Source: Rubrivivax sp.
GTDB lineage: Bacteria > Pseudomonadota > Gammaproteobacteria > Burkholderiales > Burkholderiaceae_C
Direction of reading: 5' to 3'
NCBI GenBank assembly: GCA_020248945.1
Contig: JADCGQ010000078.1
Coordinates: forward strand, 1 to 42,256
DNA: 42,256 nt
A model generated the notes under the pieces. It was not told the origin of the DNA, ran no database searches, and was given only the letters and a program-made list of their open reading frames with translations. Within the stretch, counting starts at the first letter, position 1. Each line of letters begins with the position of its first letter. A program made the translations under genes and the position numbers. Below are positions 26,330 to 38,500 of the stretch, piece after piece.

Positions 26330-26725
26330 ATGACCGAGACCCGACGCGACCGTGCGCTCAACGTGCTGGGCACGGCGCTCATTCCCTGCGGCTACGACCC
26401 CCTCACCGGCTGGTACCGCGACGGCTGCTGCCACACCGACGCGCAAGACCTCGGCAGCCACGTGATCTGCGCCCGCGTGACGGTGGAGTTCCTGAACTTC
26501 CAGATGGAGCGCGGCAACGACCTCATCACGCCGCGCCCCGAGCACCGCTTCCGCGGCCTCAAGCCCGGCGACCGCTGGTGCGTGTGCGCGCTGCGCTGGC
26601 GCGAGGCCTACGAAGAGGGCTGTGCGCCGCCCGTCGTGCTGGAGAGCACGCATGCCAAGGCGCTGGACTACGTGCTGATCGAGTGGCTGCGCAAGCACGC
26701 GGCCGCGCCCTCTCCCCAAGGCTAG
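26330..26725 (+). CDS. DUF2237 family protein
   Basis: A 131-residue soluble protein matching the DUF2237 pattern: NVLGTALIPCGYDPLTGWYR, DGCCHTDAQDLGSHVICARV, and a later PGDRWCVCALRW followed by VVLESTHAKAL. Several conserved cysteines (CC, CVC) could bind a metal. The function is not known. It probably forms the last gene of the nfeD-SPFH transcription unit, judged by the 10-nt gap. Its stop codon overlaps the likely -10 of the tRNA gene that follows. Confidence 0.85.
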   Translation: MTETRRDRALNVLGTALIPCGYDPLTGWYRDGCCHTDAQDLGSHVICARVTVEFLNFQMERGNDLITPRPEHRFRGLKPGDRWCVCALRWREAYEEGCAPPVVLESTHAKALDYVLIEWLRKHAAAPSPQG

Positions 26726-26728
26726 AAT
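26723..26728 (+). promoter_or_regulatory. Likely -10 element of the tRNA-Ser gene
   Basis: TAGAAT lies 32 nt before the tRNA 5' end, and its first three bases are the stop codon of the DUF2237 gene. The -35 region is GC-rich and a poor match. Confidence 0.4.
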
Positions 26729-26759
26729 CGCGCCCGCCTCGCCGCCCGGCGAGCCCCAC

Positions 26760-26850
26760 GGACAGGTGGATGAGCGGTTTAAGTCGCACGCCTGGAAAGC
26801 GTGTGAGGGTTAACAGCCCTCCGCGGGTTCGAATCCCGCCCTGTCCGCCA
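26760..26850 (+). tRNA. tRNA-Ser (anticodon GGA)
   Basis: A full type II tRNA. The acceptor stem pairs GGACAGG with CCTGTCC. The anticodon stem CACGC/GCGTG encloses CT-GGA-AA. A long variable arm lies around GAGGGTTAACAGCCCTC. The T-arm GCGGGTTCGAATCCCGC is standard, and CCA is encoded. It reads UCC/UCU serine codons. Confidence 0.97.
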
Positions 26851-26926
26851 GATCACCAGCAACGACGCCCGCTTGCGGCCAGTTGCGGATGCCTGCCCAA
26901 CTTCCCGCCCACCAACCTGGCATCGC

Positions 26927-28432
26927 TCAAGCCCGGCGTTGTACCAGCACGTCGGCGTAGAGCGCGAGGTACGCCCGCGCCGGCTGGGCCCAGGACAGCG
27001 CCTGCCCCATGCCTTGGCGCATGAGGCCACGCCAGAGCTCGGCTTGCCGCTTCAGGGCCACGGCGCGCTGCGCCGTCTGCGCCAGCGCGCGGGCCGTGGC
27101 CGCGTCGAAGCCGAAGCCGGTGGCCCGGCCCTCGCGCAGCGCGGCTTCGTCGGCATCCACCACCGTGTCGGCGAGGCCGCCCACCTGGCGCACCAGCGGC
27201 ACCGTGCCGTAGCGCAGGCCGTAGAGCTGCGTCAAGCCGCAGGGCTCGAAGCGCGACGGCACGGCGATCATGTCGGCCCCGGCAATCAGCCGGTGCGCGC
27301 GTGCTTCGTCGTAGCCGATGTGCACCTGCACCCGCCCCTTGTGCGCCTGCTCGGCCATGCGGAACGCGGCCTCCAGCGCCGGGTCGCCCGTGCCCTGCAC
27401 GGCCAGCTGCACGCCCATCGCCATCAGCTCGGGCATGGCGGCGAGCAGCAGGTCGATGCCCTTCTGCGATGTCAAGCGGCTCACCACCACCATCAACATC
27501 GCATCGTTGTCGGGCTGCAGGCCCAGTTCCGCCTGCAGCGCACGGCGACAGGCGGCCTTGCCCTCCAGGCGCTCGGCGTCGAAGCGTTGCGCGATGGCGG
27601 GGTCGGTGGCGGGGTTCCACACGACGTCGTCGATGCCGTTGAGGATGCCGCTGACGGCCGCGCCGCGTCCGCGGATGACGCCGTCCAGGCCGCAGCCGAA
27701 CTCGTGCGTCGCGATCTCGCGCGCGTAGTTCGGGCTCACGGTGGTGATGTGGTCGGCGAACTTCAGCCCCGCCTTCATGAAGCTGAGCTGACCGTGAAAC
27801 TCAAGGCCCGCTGGCGACATCAGCCGCGAGGCCAGGCCCAGCAGCGACCAGTCGTGCATCGGGAACAGGCCCTGGAACGCCAGGTTGTGCACCGTGAACA
27901 CGCTCGCGGCCCGCGTTGGCAGGTGCTCGGCCACGAAGGCGCAGGCCATCGCGGCGTGCCAGTCGTGGGCGTGCACGATGTCGGGCACCCAGGCCGGGTC
28001 GGCATCGTCGGCCGCCAGGTGCGCCGCCACCCAGCCGAGCAGCGCAAAACGCTGCAGGTTGTCGGGCCACTCATCGCCATCGGGTGCCTGGTAGGGCCCA
28101 CCGGCGCGGCGGTACAGATACGGCGCGTCGATCACGTACACCGGCAAGGCCGTGCCCGGCATGCGGCCCAGCAGCAGGCGCACGCGCAGCGCGCCGAAGC
28201 AGGCACCGATGTCGATGACGGGGTGCGCGCCCTGCACGCTCTCGATCACGGCCGGGTAGCCCGGCAGCAGCAGCCGCACATCGGCGCCCTGCTGCGCCTG
28301 GGCCACCGGCAGGGCCGCCACCACGTCGGCCAGCCCGCCCGTCTTGACGAGCGGAAACACCTCGGCCGCCACGTGCAGAACGCGCATCGGCACGCCCGGG
28401 CTGGCCGGCTTCAGGGCCGCTGACACGCTCAT
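26927..28432 (-). CDS. glgA: Glycogen synthase (ADP-glucose)
   Basis: A 501-residue GT5-family enzyme that adds glucose from ADP-glucose to growing alpha-1,4 glucan. The ADP-glucose-binding KTGGLADV lies at 30-37. The GT-B C-terminal half has [16 protein letters not shown] and [18 protein letters not shown] motifs. The ATG at 28432 overlaps the glgC stop by 4 nt (ATGA), so I prefer it to the internal Met at [12 protein letters not shown], which would match shorter homologues. The much longer open frame upstream is antisense to glgC coding and not real. Co-transcribed with glgC. Confidence 0.95.
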   Translation of the reverse strand: MSVSAALKPASPGVPMRVLHVAAEVFPLVKTGGLADVVAALPVAQAQQGADVRLLLPGYPAVIESVQGAHPVIDIGACFGALRVRLLLGRMPGTALPVYVIDAPYLYRRAGGPYQAPDGDEWPDNLQRFALLGWVAAHLAADDADPAWVPDIVHAHDWHAAMACAFVAEHLPTRAASVFTVHNLAFQGLFPMHDWSLLGLASRLMSPAGLEFHGQLSFMKAGLKFADHITTVSPNYAREIATHEFGCGLDGVIRGRGAAVSGILNGIDDVVWNPATDPAIAQRFDAERLEGKAACRRALQAELGLQPDNDAMLMVVVSRLTSQKGIDLLLAAMPELMAMGVQLAVQGTGDPALEAAFRMAEQAHKGRVQVHIGYDEARAHRLIAGADMIAVPSRFEPCGLTQLYGLRYGTVPLVRQVGGLADTVVDADEAALREGRATGFGFDAATARALAQTAQRAVALKRQAELWRGLMRQGMGQALSWAQPARAYLALYADVLVQRRA

Positions 28433-29706
28433 TCGGTGGCGCGCAGCATCTCGCGGGTCACGAGCGTGATGCCGCTGTCGGTGCGGTAGAAACGTGCGCC
28501 ATCGGCCGCGGCGTCTTCGCCGATCACCAGGCCGTCGGGGATGATGCAGTCGCGGTCGATCACGCAGCGCGTCAGGCGTGCGTGGCGGCCCACCTGCACG
28601 CCGGGCAGCAGCACGCTCCAGTTGACCTGCGAGTGCGAATGCACGCGCACGGTGGAGAACAGCACCGAACGGAACACGCTGCCACTGACGATGCAGCCGC
28701 CCGAGACCAGGCTCTCGATGGCCATGCCGCGGCGGTCTTCGAGGTTGTGCACGAACTTGGCGGGCGGCAGCTGCTGCTGGTAAGTCCAGATCGGCCAGTG
28801 CGTGTCGTACAGGTTGAGCAGCGGGTCGGTGGCCGTGAGGTCGATGTTGGCGTCCCAGTAGGCGTCGATGGTGCCGACGTCGCGCCAGTAGGGCTCGTGG
28901 CCGGCGCGTCGGCCCACGCAGGACAGGTCGAAGGGATGCGCCGCCGCCAGGCCGGCGCGCACGGCGCGCGGGATGATGTCTTTGCCGAAGTCGTGGCTGG
29001 AGTTCGGGTCCATCATGTCGCGCTCCAGCTCCTTGTAGAGGTAGCGCGCGTTGAAGATGTAGATGCCCATGCTGGCCAGGCTGCGGTCGGGCTTGCCCGG
29101 CACGGTGGGCGGCTCGGGCGGCTTCTCGACGAAGTCGGTGATGCGGCGGTCGGCGCCCGCGGCCATCACGCCGAAGGCCTTGGCCTCTTCGCGGCTCACC
29201 TCGACGCAGGCCACCGTGCACTCGGTGCCCAGCTGCTGGTGCAAGGCCACGTGGTCGGCCAGCATCAACGCGTAGTTCTGCTTGTAGATGTGGTCGCCGG
29301 CCAGCACCACCACGTACTCGGCGCGGTAGGCGGCCAGGATGTCCTGGTTCTGGTAGACGGCGTCGGCCGTGCCGCGGTACCAACTCTCTTCGTCCACCCG
29401 CTGCTGCGCGGGCAGCAGGTCGACGAACTCGTTCATCTCGCTCTTCAGGAAGGCCCAGCCGCGCTGCAGGTGGCGCAACAGGCTGTGCGACTTGTACTGC
29501 GTGATCACGCCGATGCGGCGGATGCCGCTGTTCATGCAGTTGCTGAGCGCAAAGTCGACGATGCGGAACTTGCCGCCGAAGTAGACCGCCGGCTTGGCCC
29601 GCGAATCGGTCAGGTTCTTCAGCCGGCTGCCGCGCCCGCCGGCCAGCACCAGGGCCACGGCCCGGCGCGGCAGGTCGAAGCTCGCCGCCACATCGATCGG
29701 TTTCAT
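28429..29706 (-). CDS. glgC: Glucose-1-phosphate adenylyltransferase
   Basis: A 425-residue ADP-glucose pyrophosphorylase, the committed and usually allosterically controlled step of glycogen synthesis. Motifs: [20 protein letters not shown] (nucleotide binding), [33 protein letters not shown], and a C-terminal left-handed beta-helix ([17 protein letters not shown]). AGGAGA stands before the chosen ATG ([10 protein letters not shown]). It is first in a two-gene operon with glgA and faces glgP across a 320-bp AT-rich region. Confidence 0.96.
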   Translation of the reverse strand: MKPIDVAASFDLPRRAVALVLAGGRGSRLKNLTDSRAKPAVYFGGKFRIVDFALSNCMNSGIRRIGVITQYKSHSLLRHLQRGWAFLKSEMNEFVDLLPAQQRVDEESWYRGTADAVYQNQDILAAYRAEYVVVLAGDHIYKQNYALMLADHVALHQQLGTECTVACVEVSREEAKAFGVMAAGADRRITDFVEKPPEPPTVPGKPDRSLASMGIYIFNARYLYKELERDMMDPNSSHDFGKDIIPRAVRAGLAAAHPFDLSCVGRRAGHEPYWRDVGTIDAYWDANIDLTATDPLLNLYDTHWPIWTYQQQLPPAKFVHNLEDRRGMAIESLVSGGCIVSGSVFRSVLFSTVRVHSHSQVNWSVLLPGVQVGRHARLTRCVIDRDCIIPDGLVIGEDAAADGARFYRTDSGITLVTREMLRATE

Positions 29707-30026
29707 GCTGTCTCCTGGTGCAACCCGGCGCGTACGCGATGCAGCAAAACTACAAGCCCCGAGCCGGGCGGGTAGCACTGAATCGACAGGCGCAGATCGC
29801 TTGGTTTATTAAATCTGTTTATCAAGAACGTGGTCTATATAACTGTCAAAAAACAACTTTATGGATTTCACCGACGCTGCGATGCCTGAAAAAAAGGCGT
29901 GAAGATGTAGCCAGACTACAAAGCGCGGCGCCGGTTTGGGTTGACGCTGAAGGCCCCGTTCGGGACACTCCCAGCACCGACAACCCGCCCCTGCACGACG
30001 CAAGCAAACCTTGCGCCGCCCCGACG
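29707..30026. promoter_or_regulatory. AT-rich divergent control region between glgC and glgP
   Basis: This gap of 320 bp is far richer in A and T than the rest of the window, especially 29800-29900. It holds a perfect TTGACA on the minus strand (29844-29849, toward glgC) with only a poor -10 about 17-18 nt on. TATATA/TATAAC at 29836-29843 is a possible plus-strand -10. Two GTTTAT boxes lie at 29804-29809 and 29817-29822. A perfect dyad TGTAG, five bases, CTACA lies at 29906-29920. No convincing small gene is present; the open frame running in from 29718 lacks family similarity. Confidence 0.5.
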
Positions 30027-32497
<2,471 letters not shown>

Positions 32498-32498
<1 letters not shown>

Positions 32499-34723
32499 TG
32501 CCGCATGATGCCGGCATGAAACTCGATGCAGCAGCGGCACGGGCCGTCTGCGAGGGCCGCCACGGCGATCCGTTTTCCGTGCTCGGCCCGCACCCGCGGG
32601 GCGACGGCGCCACCTGGGTGCGCGCCTTCCTGCCGCATGCGCTGGCGGTCTCGGTGGTGTCGGGCGCGCACGCCTGGCCGCTGCAGCGGCGCCAGGCCGA
32701 GGGCTGGCCCGATCTGTTCGAAGGCGAAACCGCCGCCCGCGGCCGCTACCAGCTGCGCGTACGCTGGGCCGGCGGCGGCGAGAGCGTGCTCGAAGACCCC
32801 TACCGCTTTGGCACCGTGCTGGGCGAGATGGACGTGTGGCTGCTCGGCGAAGGCACGCACCTGCGGCCCTTCGAGATACTGGGCGCCACGCCGCGTGTGA
32901 TGGACGGCGTGACCGGCACCGCCTTCGCGGTGTGGGCGCCCAACGCCAGCCGAGTGAGCGTCGTCGGCCACTTCAACCACTGGGACGGCCGCCGCCACCC
33001 GATGCGCCTGCGCCGCGAGTGCGGCGTGTGGGAGCTCTTCCTGCCCGGCGTGGCCGCGGGCGAGGCCTACAAGTTCGAGCTGCTCGGCCGCGAGGGCCAG
33101 CTGCTGCCGCAGAAAGCCGACCCCTACGCCCGCGCCAGCGAGCTGCGCCCGGCCACCGCCAGCGTGGTGGCGCCGCTGCCGGCCGTGGTGCCGCCCTCGC
33201 CCGCGCGCCAGGCCGCCATTGCGCTGGACGCGCCCATCAGCATCTACGAGGTGCACCTGGGCTCGTGGCGGCGCAAGCCCGAAGAAGGCAACCGGTGGCT
33301 GACCTGGGACGAACTGGCCGAAGAGCTGGTGCCCTATGCCGTGGACATGGGCTTCACGCACCTGGAGCTGATGCCGGTGAGCGAGCACCCGTTCGACGGC
33401 AGCTGGGGCTACCAGACGCTGGGCATGTATTCGCCCACGGCGCGCTTCAGCGCGCCGCAGCCCGATGGCTCGCGCTTCGGCGAGCCCGAGGGGCTGGCGC
33501 GCTTCATCGAGCGCGCGCACGCGGCCGGCCTGGGCGTGATCGTCGACTGGGTGCCCGCGCACTTTCCGTCCGATGCGCACGGGCTGGCGCAGTTCGACGG
33601 CACCGCGCTCTTCGAGTACGCCGATCCGCGCGAGGGCTTCCACAACGACTGGAACACCCTCATCTACAACTTCGGCCGCACGGAGGTGCGCAACTTCCTC
33701 GTCGGCAGCGCGCTGTACTGGCTCGAGCGCTACGGCGTCGACGGCCTGCGCGTCGACGCCGTGGCCTCGATGCTGTACCGCGACTACAGCCGCAAGGCGG
33801 GCGAGTGGATCCCCAACGCCCACGGCGGGCGCGAGAACCTCGAGGCCATCGCGCTGCTCAAGCGTGTGAACGAGGTGATCGGGTCCGAGCGCCCGCAGGC
33901 CGTCACGCTGGCCGAAGAAAGCACCGCCTTCCCCGCCGTGAGCCGGCCCACCTATGCCGGCGGCCTGGGCTTCCACTACAAGTGGAACATGGGCTGGATG
34001 CACGACACGCTGCAGTACATGGCGCGCGATCCGATCCACCGCAGCCACCACCAGGGCGAGATGAGCTTCGGCCTCGTCTACGCGTTCACCGAGAACTTCG
34101 TGCTGCCGCTGAGCCACGACGAGGTGGTGCACGGCAAGGGCAGCCTGCTGGCCAAGATGCCGGGCGACGCGTGGCAGCAGTTCGCCAACCTGCGCGCGTA
34201 CTACGGCTTCATGTGGGCGCACCCGGGCAAGAAGCTGCTGTTCATGGGCTGCGAGTTCGCGCAGGGGCGCGAGTGGAACCACGATGCGAGCCTGGATTGG
34301 CATCAGCTGCAGGACAGCCGCCATGCCGGCGTGCAGCTCCTGGTGCGCGATCTGAACCGGCTGTATCGGCAGAGCCCGGCGCTGTACACGCAGGACTTCA
34401 CCGGCGCCGGCTTCGAGTGGATCAGCCATGACGACGCCGGCCGCAGCCTGCTGGCCTTCGTGCGGCACGGCCGCGGTGGCGAGCAGATGCTGGTGGTGTG
34501 CAACTTCGCACCGGTGGTCCACCACAGCCTGCGCTTCGGCGTGCCGGCGCCGGGGCGGTGGGTGGAGCGGCTCAACACCGACAGCCGGCACTATGGCGGC
34601 AGCGATGTCGGCACGCCGCTGGGGGAATGCCACAGCGAGGCGGTGCACAGCCACGGCCGGCCCCAGAGCGTGGTGCTGAACGTGCCGCCGCTGGCGACAG
34701 TGTTCCTGGAGCTGGTGCGCTGA
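32498..34723 (+). CDS. glgB: 1,4-alpha-glucan branching enzyme
   Basis: A 741-residue GH13 enzyme that creates alpha-1,6 branches. It has two N-terminal beta domains ([13 protein letters not shown]; then CBM48 with [20 protein letters not shown]), followed by the catalytic barrel. Key motifs are DWVPAHF, the nucleophile Asp in [11 protein letters not shown], the acid Glu in TLAEES, and [14 protein letters not shown] start at the ATG overlapping the glgP stop (TGATG); an ATG six codons on (MKLDAAA) is the alternative. The long open frame before it is only the shadow of glgP. Confidence 0.96.
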
Positions 34724-34778
34724 CGTGAGCGGGCTGTGCATGCCATGCGCTCCGCGGCGCACTGGGGGGCTGCGGACA

Positions 34779-34843
34779 CCCTCCGTTCGGACTGAGCCTG
34801 TCGAAGGTTCACCTCCCTCCGTTCGGGCTGAGCCTGTCGAAGC
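34779..34843. repeat. Two tandem copies of a palindromic extragenic repeat
   Basis: CCCTCCGTTCGG, A or G, then CTGAGCCTGTCGAAG occurs twice at 36-bp spacing, with one mismatch (34791 A, 34827 G). Each unit is an imperfect palindrome (TTCGG...GTCGAA). I recall the same core, GTTCGGGCTGAGCCTGTCGAAG, from intergenic regions of many proteobacterial genomes. It fills much of the 150-nt gap between glgB and glgX and could fold into mRNA hairpins that separate the two. Confidence 0.75.
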
Positions 34844-34876
34844 CCTGCGCGAGCACCTCGCACCCCGGCGGCCGTG

Positions 34877-36982
34877 ATGGACATGGCCCGCCGCGACACC
34901 GCCCCTACCGCGCTTACCGCGCTGCAACCCGGCCGCGCCTGGCCGTTGGGTGCCACGGTGGCCGACGGCGGCGTCAACTTCGCCGTCTTCTCCCAGCACG
35001 CCACGCGCATCGAGCTCTGCCTCTTCGATGCCGACGGCCGCACCGAGTTGCAGCGCCTGCCCCTGCCCACCCGCAGCGGCGATGTCTTCCACGGCCATCT
35101 CCCCCACGCCACCCCCGGCCTGGTCTACGGCCTGCGCGCCCACGGACCCTGGCGCCCCGACCGGGGTCACCGCTTCAACCCGCACAAGCTGCTGCTCGAC
35201 CCCTGGGCGCGCGAGATCGTCTCGCCGCCCGGCGGCTTCGACTGGGCCGCCCCGCACACCGGCGCCGACCCCGAACACCCCCAGCACCCCGACACCCGCG
35301 ACAACGCCGCACACGCCTTCAAGGCCCGCGTCGTGGCCGACGAAGCCCCGCTACTGCAGCGCCTGCCCCACACCCACGTCGCCGACACGCTGATCTACGA
35401 AGTACACGTCCGCGGCTTCACGAAGCAGATGCCCGGCGTGCCCGAGTCACTGCGCGGCACCTACGCCGGCCTCGCGCACGACGCCGCCATCGCCCACCTG
35501 CAAGCCCTCGGGGTCACCGCCGTGTGCCTGCTGCCCGTTCAGCAGCACCTCGACGAGGCCCACCTGGCCGCGCGCGGGCTCGTCAACTACTGGGGCTACA
35601 ACACGCTCGGCTTCTTCTGCCCCGAGCCGCGTTACGCCGCCGCCACCACGGGTGCCGGCGTGCGCGAGGAGTTCCGCGAGATGGTGCGGCAGCTGCACGC
35701 CGCCGGCATCGAGGTGCTGCTGGACGTGGTCTACAACCACACGCCCGAGGGCGACGAGCTCGGCCCCACGCTCGCCTGGCGGGGCCTCGACAACGCCAGC
35801 TGCTACCGCCTCGTCGACCACGCCAAGCCGCACTACGAGAACTGGACGGGCTGCGGCAACACGCTCGACATCCGCCACCCGCGCATGCTGCAGATGGTGA
35901 TGGACAGCCTGCGCCACTGGGTGCAGCACTACGGCGTCGACGGCTTCCGCTTCGACCTGGCCCCGGTGCTCGGCCGCGGCGACCACGGCTTCGACCGCGC
36001 CAACCCCTTCTTCAAGGCCGTGCTGCAAGACCCGGTGCTGCAGGGCGTGCGCCTGATCGCCGAGCCCTGGGACGTGGGCCCCAGCGGCTACCAGCTCGGC
36101 CAGTTCCCGCGCGGCTGGCAGGAATGGAACGACCGCTACCGCGACACCGCGCGCGCCTTCTGGCTGGGCGGCGACTGCACGCGCGGCGAGTTCGCGCTGC
36201 GCCTGGCCGGCAGCAGCGACCTGTACCAGCCGCGCAACCGCTCACCGCTGGAAAGCGTGAACTACATCGTCAGCCACGACGGCTTCACGCTGGCCGACCT
36301 GGTGAGCTACGACCTGCGTCACAACCAGGCCAACGGCGAGAACAACCGCGACGGCCACGGCCACAACCTGAGCTGGAACTGCGGCTGGGAAGGCCCCACC
36401 ACCGACCCCGCCGTGCTCGCGTGCCGCGCCCGGCTGCAACGCGCGCTGCTGGCGAGCCTGCTGCTGAGCCAGGGCACGCCGATGCTCGCCGCCGGCGACG
36501 AGATCGGCCACACCCAGCAAGGCAACAACAACCCCTACTGCCAGGACAACCCCATCACCTGGATCGACTGGGCCGCTGCCGACCAACGCCTGCTGGACTT
36601 CACCGCCCACGTCATCGCCTTGCGCAAGCGCCTGTTGCCGCTGGCCCCCCGCTGGTACACCGGCCTGCCCGATGCCAAGGGCCGCGCCGATCTGGCCTGG
36701 CTGCGCCGCACCGGCGAGCCGATGGCGCCGGAGCACTGGAACAACCGCATGTCGCGCATCCTGGGCGCGTGGATCGGCGCACCAGGGCGCGGTGGCGCGC
36801 CCTTGCTGCTGCTGATCAACGGCCGCGACATGGACGCCAGCTTCCGGCTGCCACCCGGCCAATGGCTGTGCGAGCTCGACAGCACCCAGCCCGACGGCCG
36901 CAGCACCTGGACACGCGACGAGCGCGCCGAGTACCTGCTGCCCGCGCGCAGCGTGGTGCTGCTGCGCGACGCGGCACCCTGA
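34877..36982 (+). CDS. glgX: Glycogen debranching enzyme GlgX (isoamylase type)
   Basis: A 701-residue GH13_11 enzyme that cuts alpha-1,6 links in limit dextrins left by phosphorylase. It has an N-terminal CBM48 (RAWPLGATVADGGVNFAVFS) and catalytic motifs DVVYNHT, the nucleophile Asp in DGFRFDLAPVL, the acid Glu in LIAEPWDVG and VSHDGFTLADLVSYD. The C-terminal beta domain is present. A GTG one codon earlier and ATGs at 34877 and 34883 are all possible starts; no strong ribosome site separates them. malQ follows after 23 nt. Confidence 0.95.
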   Translation: MDMARRDTAPTALTALQPGRAWPLGATVADGGVNFAVFSQHATRIELCLFDADGRTELQRLPLPTRSGDVFHGHLPHATPGLVYGLRAHGPWRPDRGHRFNPHKLLLDPWAREIVSPPGGFDWAAPHTGADPEHPQHPDTRDNAAHAFKARVVADEAPLLQRLPHTHVADTLIYEVHVRGFTKQMPGVPESLRGTYAGLAHDAAIAHLQALGVTAVCLLPVQQHLDEAHLAARGLVNYWGYNTLGFFCPEPRYAAATTGAGVREEFREMVRQLHAAGIEVLLDVVYNHTPEGDELGPTLAWRGLDNASCYRLVDHAKPHYENWTGCGNTLDIRHPRMLQMVMDSLRHWVQHYGVDGFRFDLAPVLGRGDHGFDRANPFFKAVLQDPVLQGVRLIAEPWDVGPSGYQLGQFPRGWQEWNDRYRDTARAFWLGGDCTRGEFALRLAGSSDLYQPRNRSPLESVNYIVSHDGFTLADLVSYDLRHNQANGENNRDGHGHNLSWNCGWEGPTTDPAVLACRARLQRALLASLLLSQGTPMLAAGDEIGHTQQGNNNPYCQDNPITWIDWAAADQRLLDFTAHVIALRKRLLPLAPRWYTGLPDAKGRADLAWLRRTGEPMAPEHWNNRMSRILGAWIGAPGRGGAPLLLLINGRDMDASFRLPPGQWLCELDSTQPDGRSTWTRDERAEYLLPARSVVLLRDAAP

Positions 36983-37005
36983 GCCCTTCTCCCGGAGACA
37001 CCCCC

Positions 37006-38493
37006 ATGCGATTCCCCCGTGCCAGCGGCGTGCTGCTGCACCCGACCTCCCTGCCCGGCCCGCATGGCAGCGGCGACCTCGGCCCCGAGGCCTACCACTT
37101 CGTCGACTGGCTCGTGGCCAGCGGCCAGAAGCTGTGGCAGGTGTTGCCACTGGCCGGCATCGGCCCGGGCAACTCGCCCTACATGAGCAACTCGGCCTTC
37201 GCCGGCAACGTGCTGCTGGTGGACCTGGCCGAGCTGCACGAACAAGGCTGGCTCGACGCCGCCGATCTGGTGCCCGTACCGGGCCTGGCGGCCGAGGCGG
37301 TGGACTACGCCCACGCCTACCCCTACCGCATGGAGCGGCTGCACAAGGCGGCGTTGCGCTTCGCGGCCAGTGGCACGCCCGCCCAGCGCGAGGACTTCGA
37401 ACGCTTCCGCGCCGAGCAGGCCAGCTGGCTGCCCGACTTCAGCCTCTTCATGAGCCTGTGCGAGAACCTCGCCTGGGCCGACTGGCACACCTGGGCCACG
37501 CCGCTGCGCACACGCGAACCCGCTGCACTGGCCGCAGCACGCGCCACGCACGCCCAGCGCATCCACTTCTGGGAATTCGCGCAGTGGCGCTTCTTCCGCC
37601 AGTGGATGAAGCTGCGCGCCTATGCCAACGGCCGCGGCGTGCAGATCATCGGCGACACGCCCATCTTCATTGCCTACCTCTCGGCCGAGGTGTGGGCCAA
37701 CCAGCAGCTGTTCGAGCTCGATGCCGCCGGCAAGCCCACCGTGGTGGCCGGCGTGCCGCCGGACTTCTTCAGCGCCACCGGGCAGCGCTGGGGCAACCCG
37801 CTGTACCGCTGGAGCAAGCACGCCAAGGACGGCTACGCCTGGTGGGTGGAGCGCATCCGCCGAACCTTCGAATTGGTGGACATCGTGCGCATCGACCACT
37901 TCCGCGGCTTCGCCGGCTACTGGGAGATCCCGGCCAGCGAGCCCACGGCCGTGAAGGGCCGGTGGCTGCCCGGCCCGGGCGAGCCGCTGTTCAAGGCCAT
38001 TGCCAAGGCGCTGGGGCCGATGCCCATCATTGCCGAGGACCTGGGCGTGATCACGCCCGACGTCGACGCGCTGCGCAGGAAGTTCGGCCTGCCGGGCATG
38101 CGCATCCTGCAGTTCGCCTTCAACGGCGACGCCACCGACCGCTTTCTGCCGCACAACCACGAGCCCGACACCGTGGTCTACACCGGCACGCACGACAACG
38201 ACACCGTCGCCGGCTGGTGGGCCACCGCCACCGACCACGAGCGCCACTTCGCGCGTGGCTACCTGGCCACCGACGGCCACGACATGCCCTGGACGATGAT
38301 CCGCGCCGCCATGGCCAGCGTGGCCGACACCGCCGTGCACCCGATGCAGGACGTGCTGGCCCTGCCCACCGAGTGCCGCATGAACTTTCCAGGGCAAGAG
38401 AGCGGCTGGTGGCGCTGGCGCTTCCATTGGAGCCAGGTGCAGCCCTGGCATGCCGAACGGCTGGCGGAGCTGTGCCGCTTGTACGGGCGCTAG
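37006..38493 (+). CDS. malQ: 4-alpha-glucanotransferase (amylomaltase)
   Basis: A 495-residue GH77 enzyme that disproportionates short maltodextrins, releasing glucose and longer chains that phosphorylase can use. Motifs: SGVLLHPTSLPGPHGSGDLG, GIGPGNSPYMSNSAFAGN, GDTPIFIAYLSAEVWANQ, the nucleophile Asp in VRIDHFRGFAGYWEIP, the acid Glu in IIAEDLGVITPDV, and YTGTHDNDT. This is the bacterial/plant DPE1-like form without a large N-terminal extension. GGAGA precedes the ATG. It is the last gene of the glgP-glgB-glgX-malQ arm, converging on the oxidoreductase gene with 7 nt between stops. Confidence 0.95.
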   Translation: MRFPRASGVLLHPTSLPGPHGSGDLGPEAYHFVDWLVASGQKLWQVLPLAGIGPGNSPYMSNSAFAGNVLLVDLAELHEQGWLDAADLVPVPGLAAEAVDYAHAYPYRMERLHKAALRFAASGTPAQREDFERFRAEQASWLPDFSLFMSLCENLAWADWHTWATPLRTREPAALAAARATHAQRIHFWEFAQWRFFRQWMKLRAYANGRGVQIIGDTPIFIAYLSAEVWANQQLFELDAAGKPTVVAGVPPDFFSATGQRWGNPLYRWSKHAKDGYAWWVERIRRTFELVDIVRIDHFRGFAGYWEIPASEPTAVKGRWLPGPGEPLFKAIAKALGPMPIIAEDLGVITPDVDALRRKFGLPGMRILQFAFNGDATDRFLPHNHEPDTVVYTGTHDNDTVAGWWATATDHERHFARGYLATDGHDMPWTMIRAAMASVADTAVHPMQDVLALPTECRMNFPGQESGWWRWRFHWSQVQPWHAERLAELCRLYGR

Positions 38494-38500
38494 ATCGCCT

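Noticed and set aside
29718..30026. Upstream extension of the glgP reading frame
   Set aside because: It crosses the AT-rich promoter region and has no resemblance to phosphorylases; the start at 30027 fits the family.
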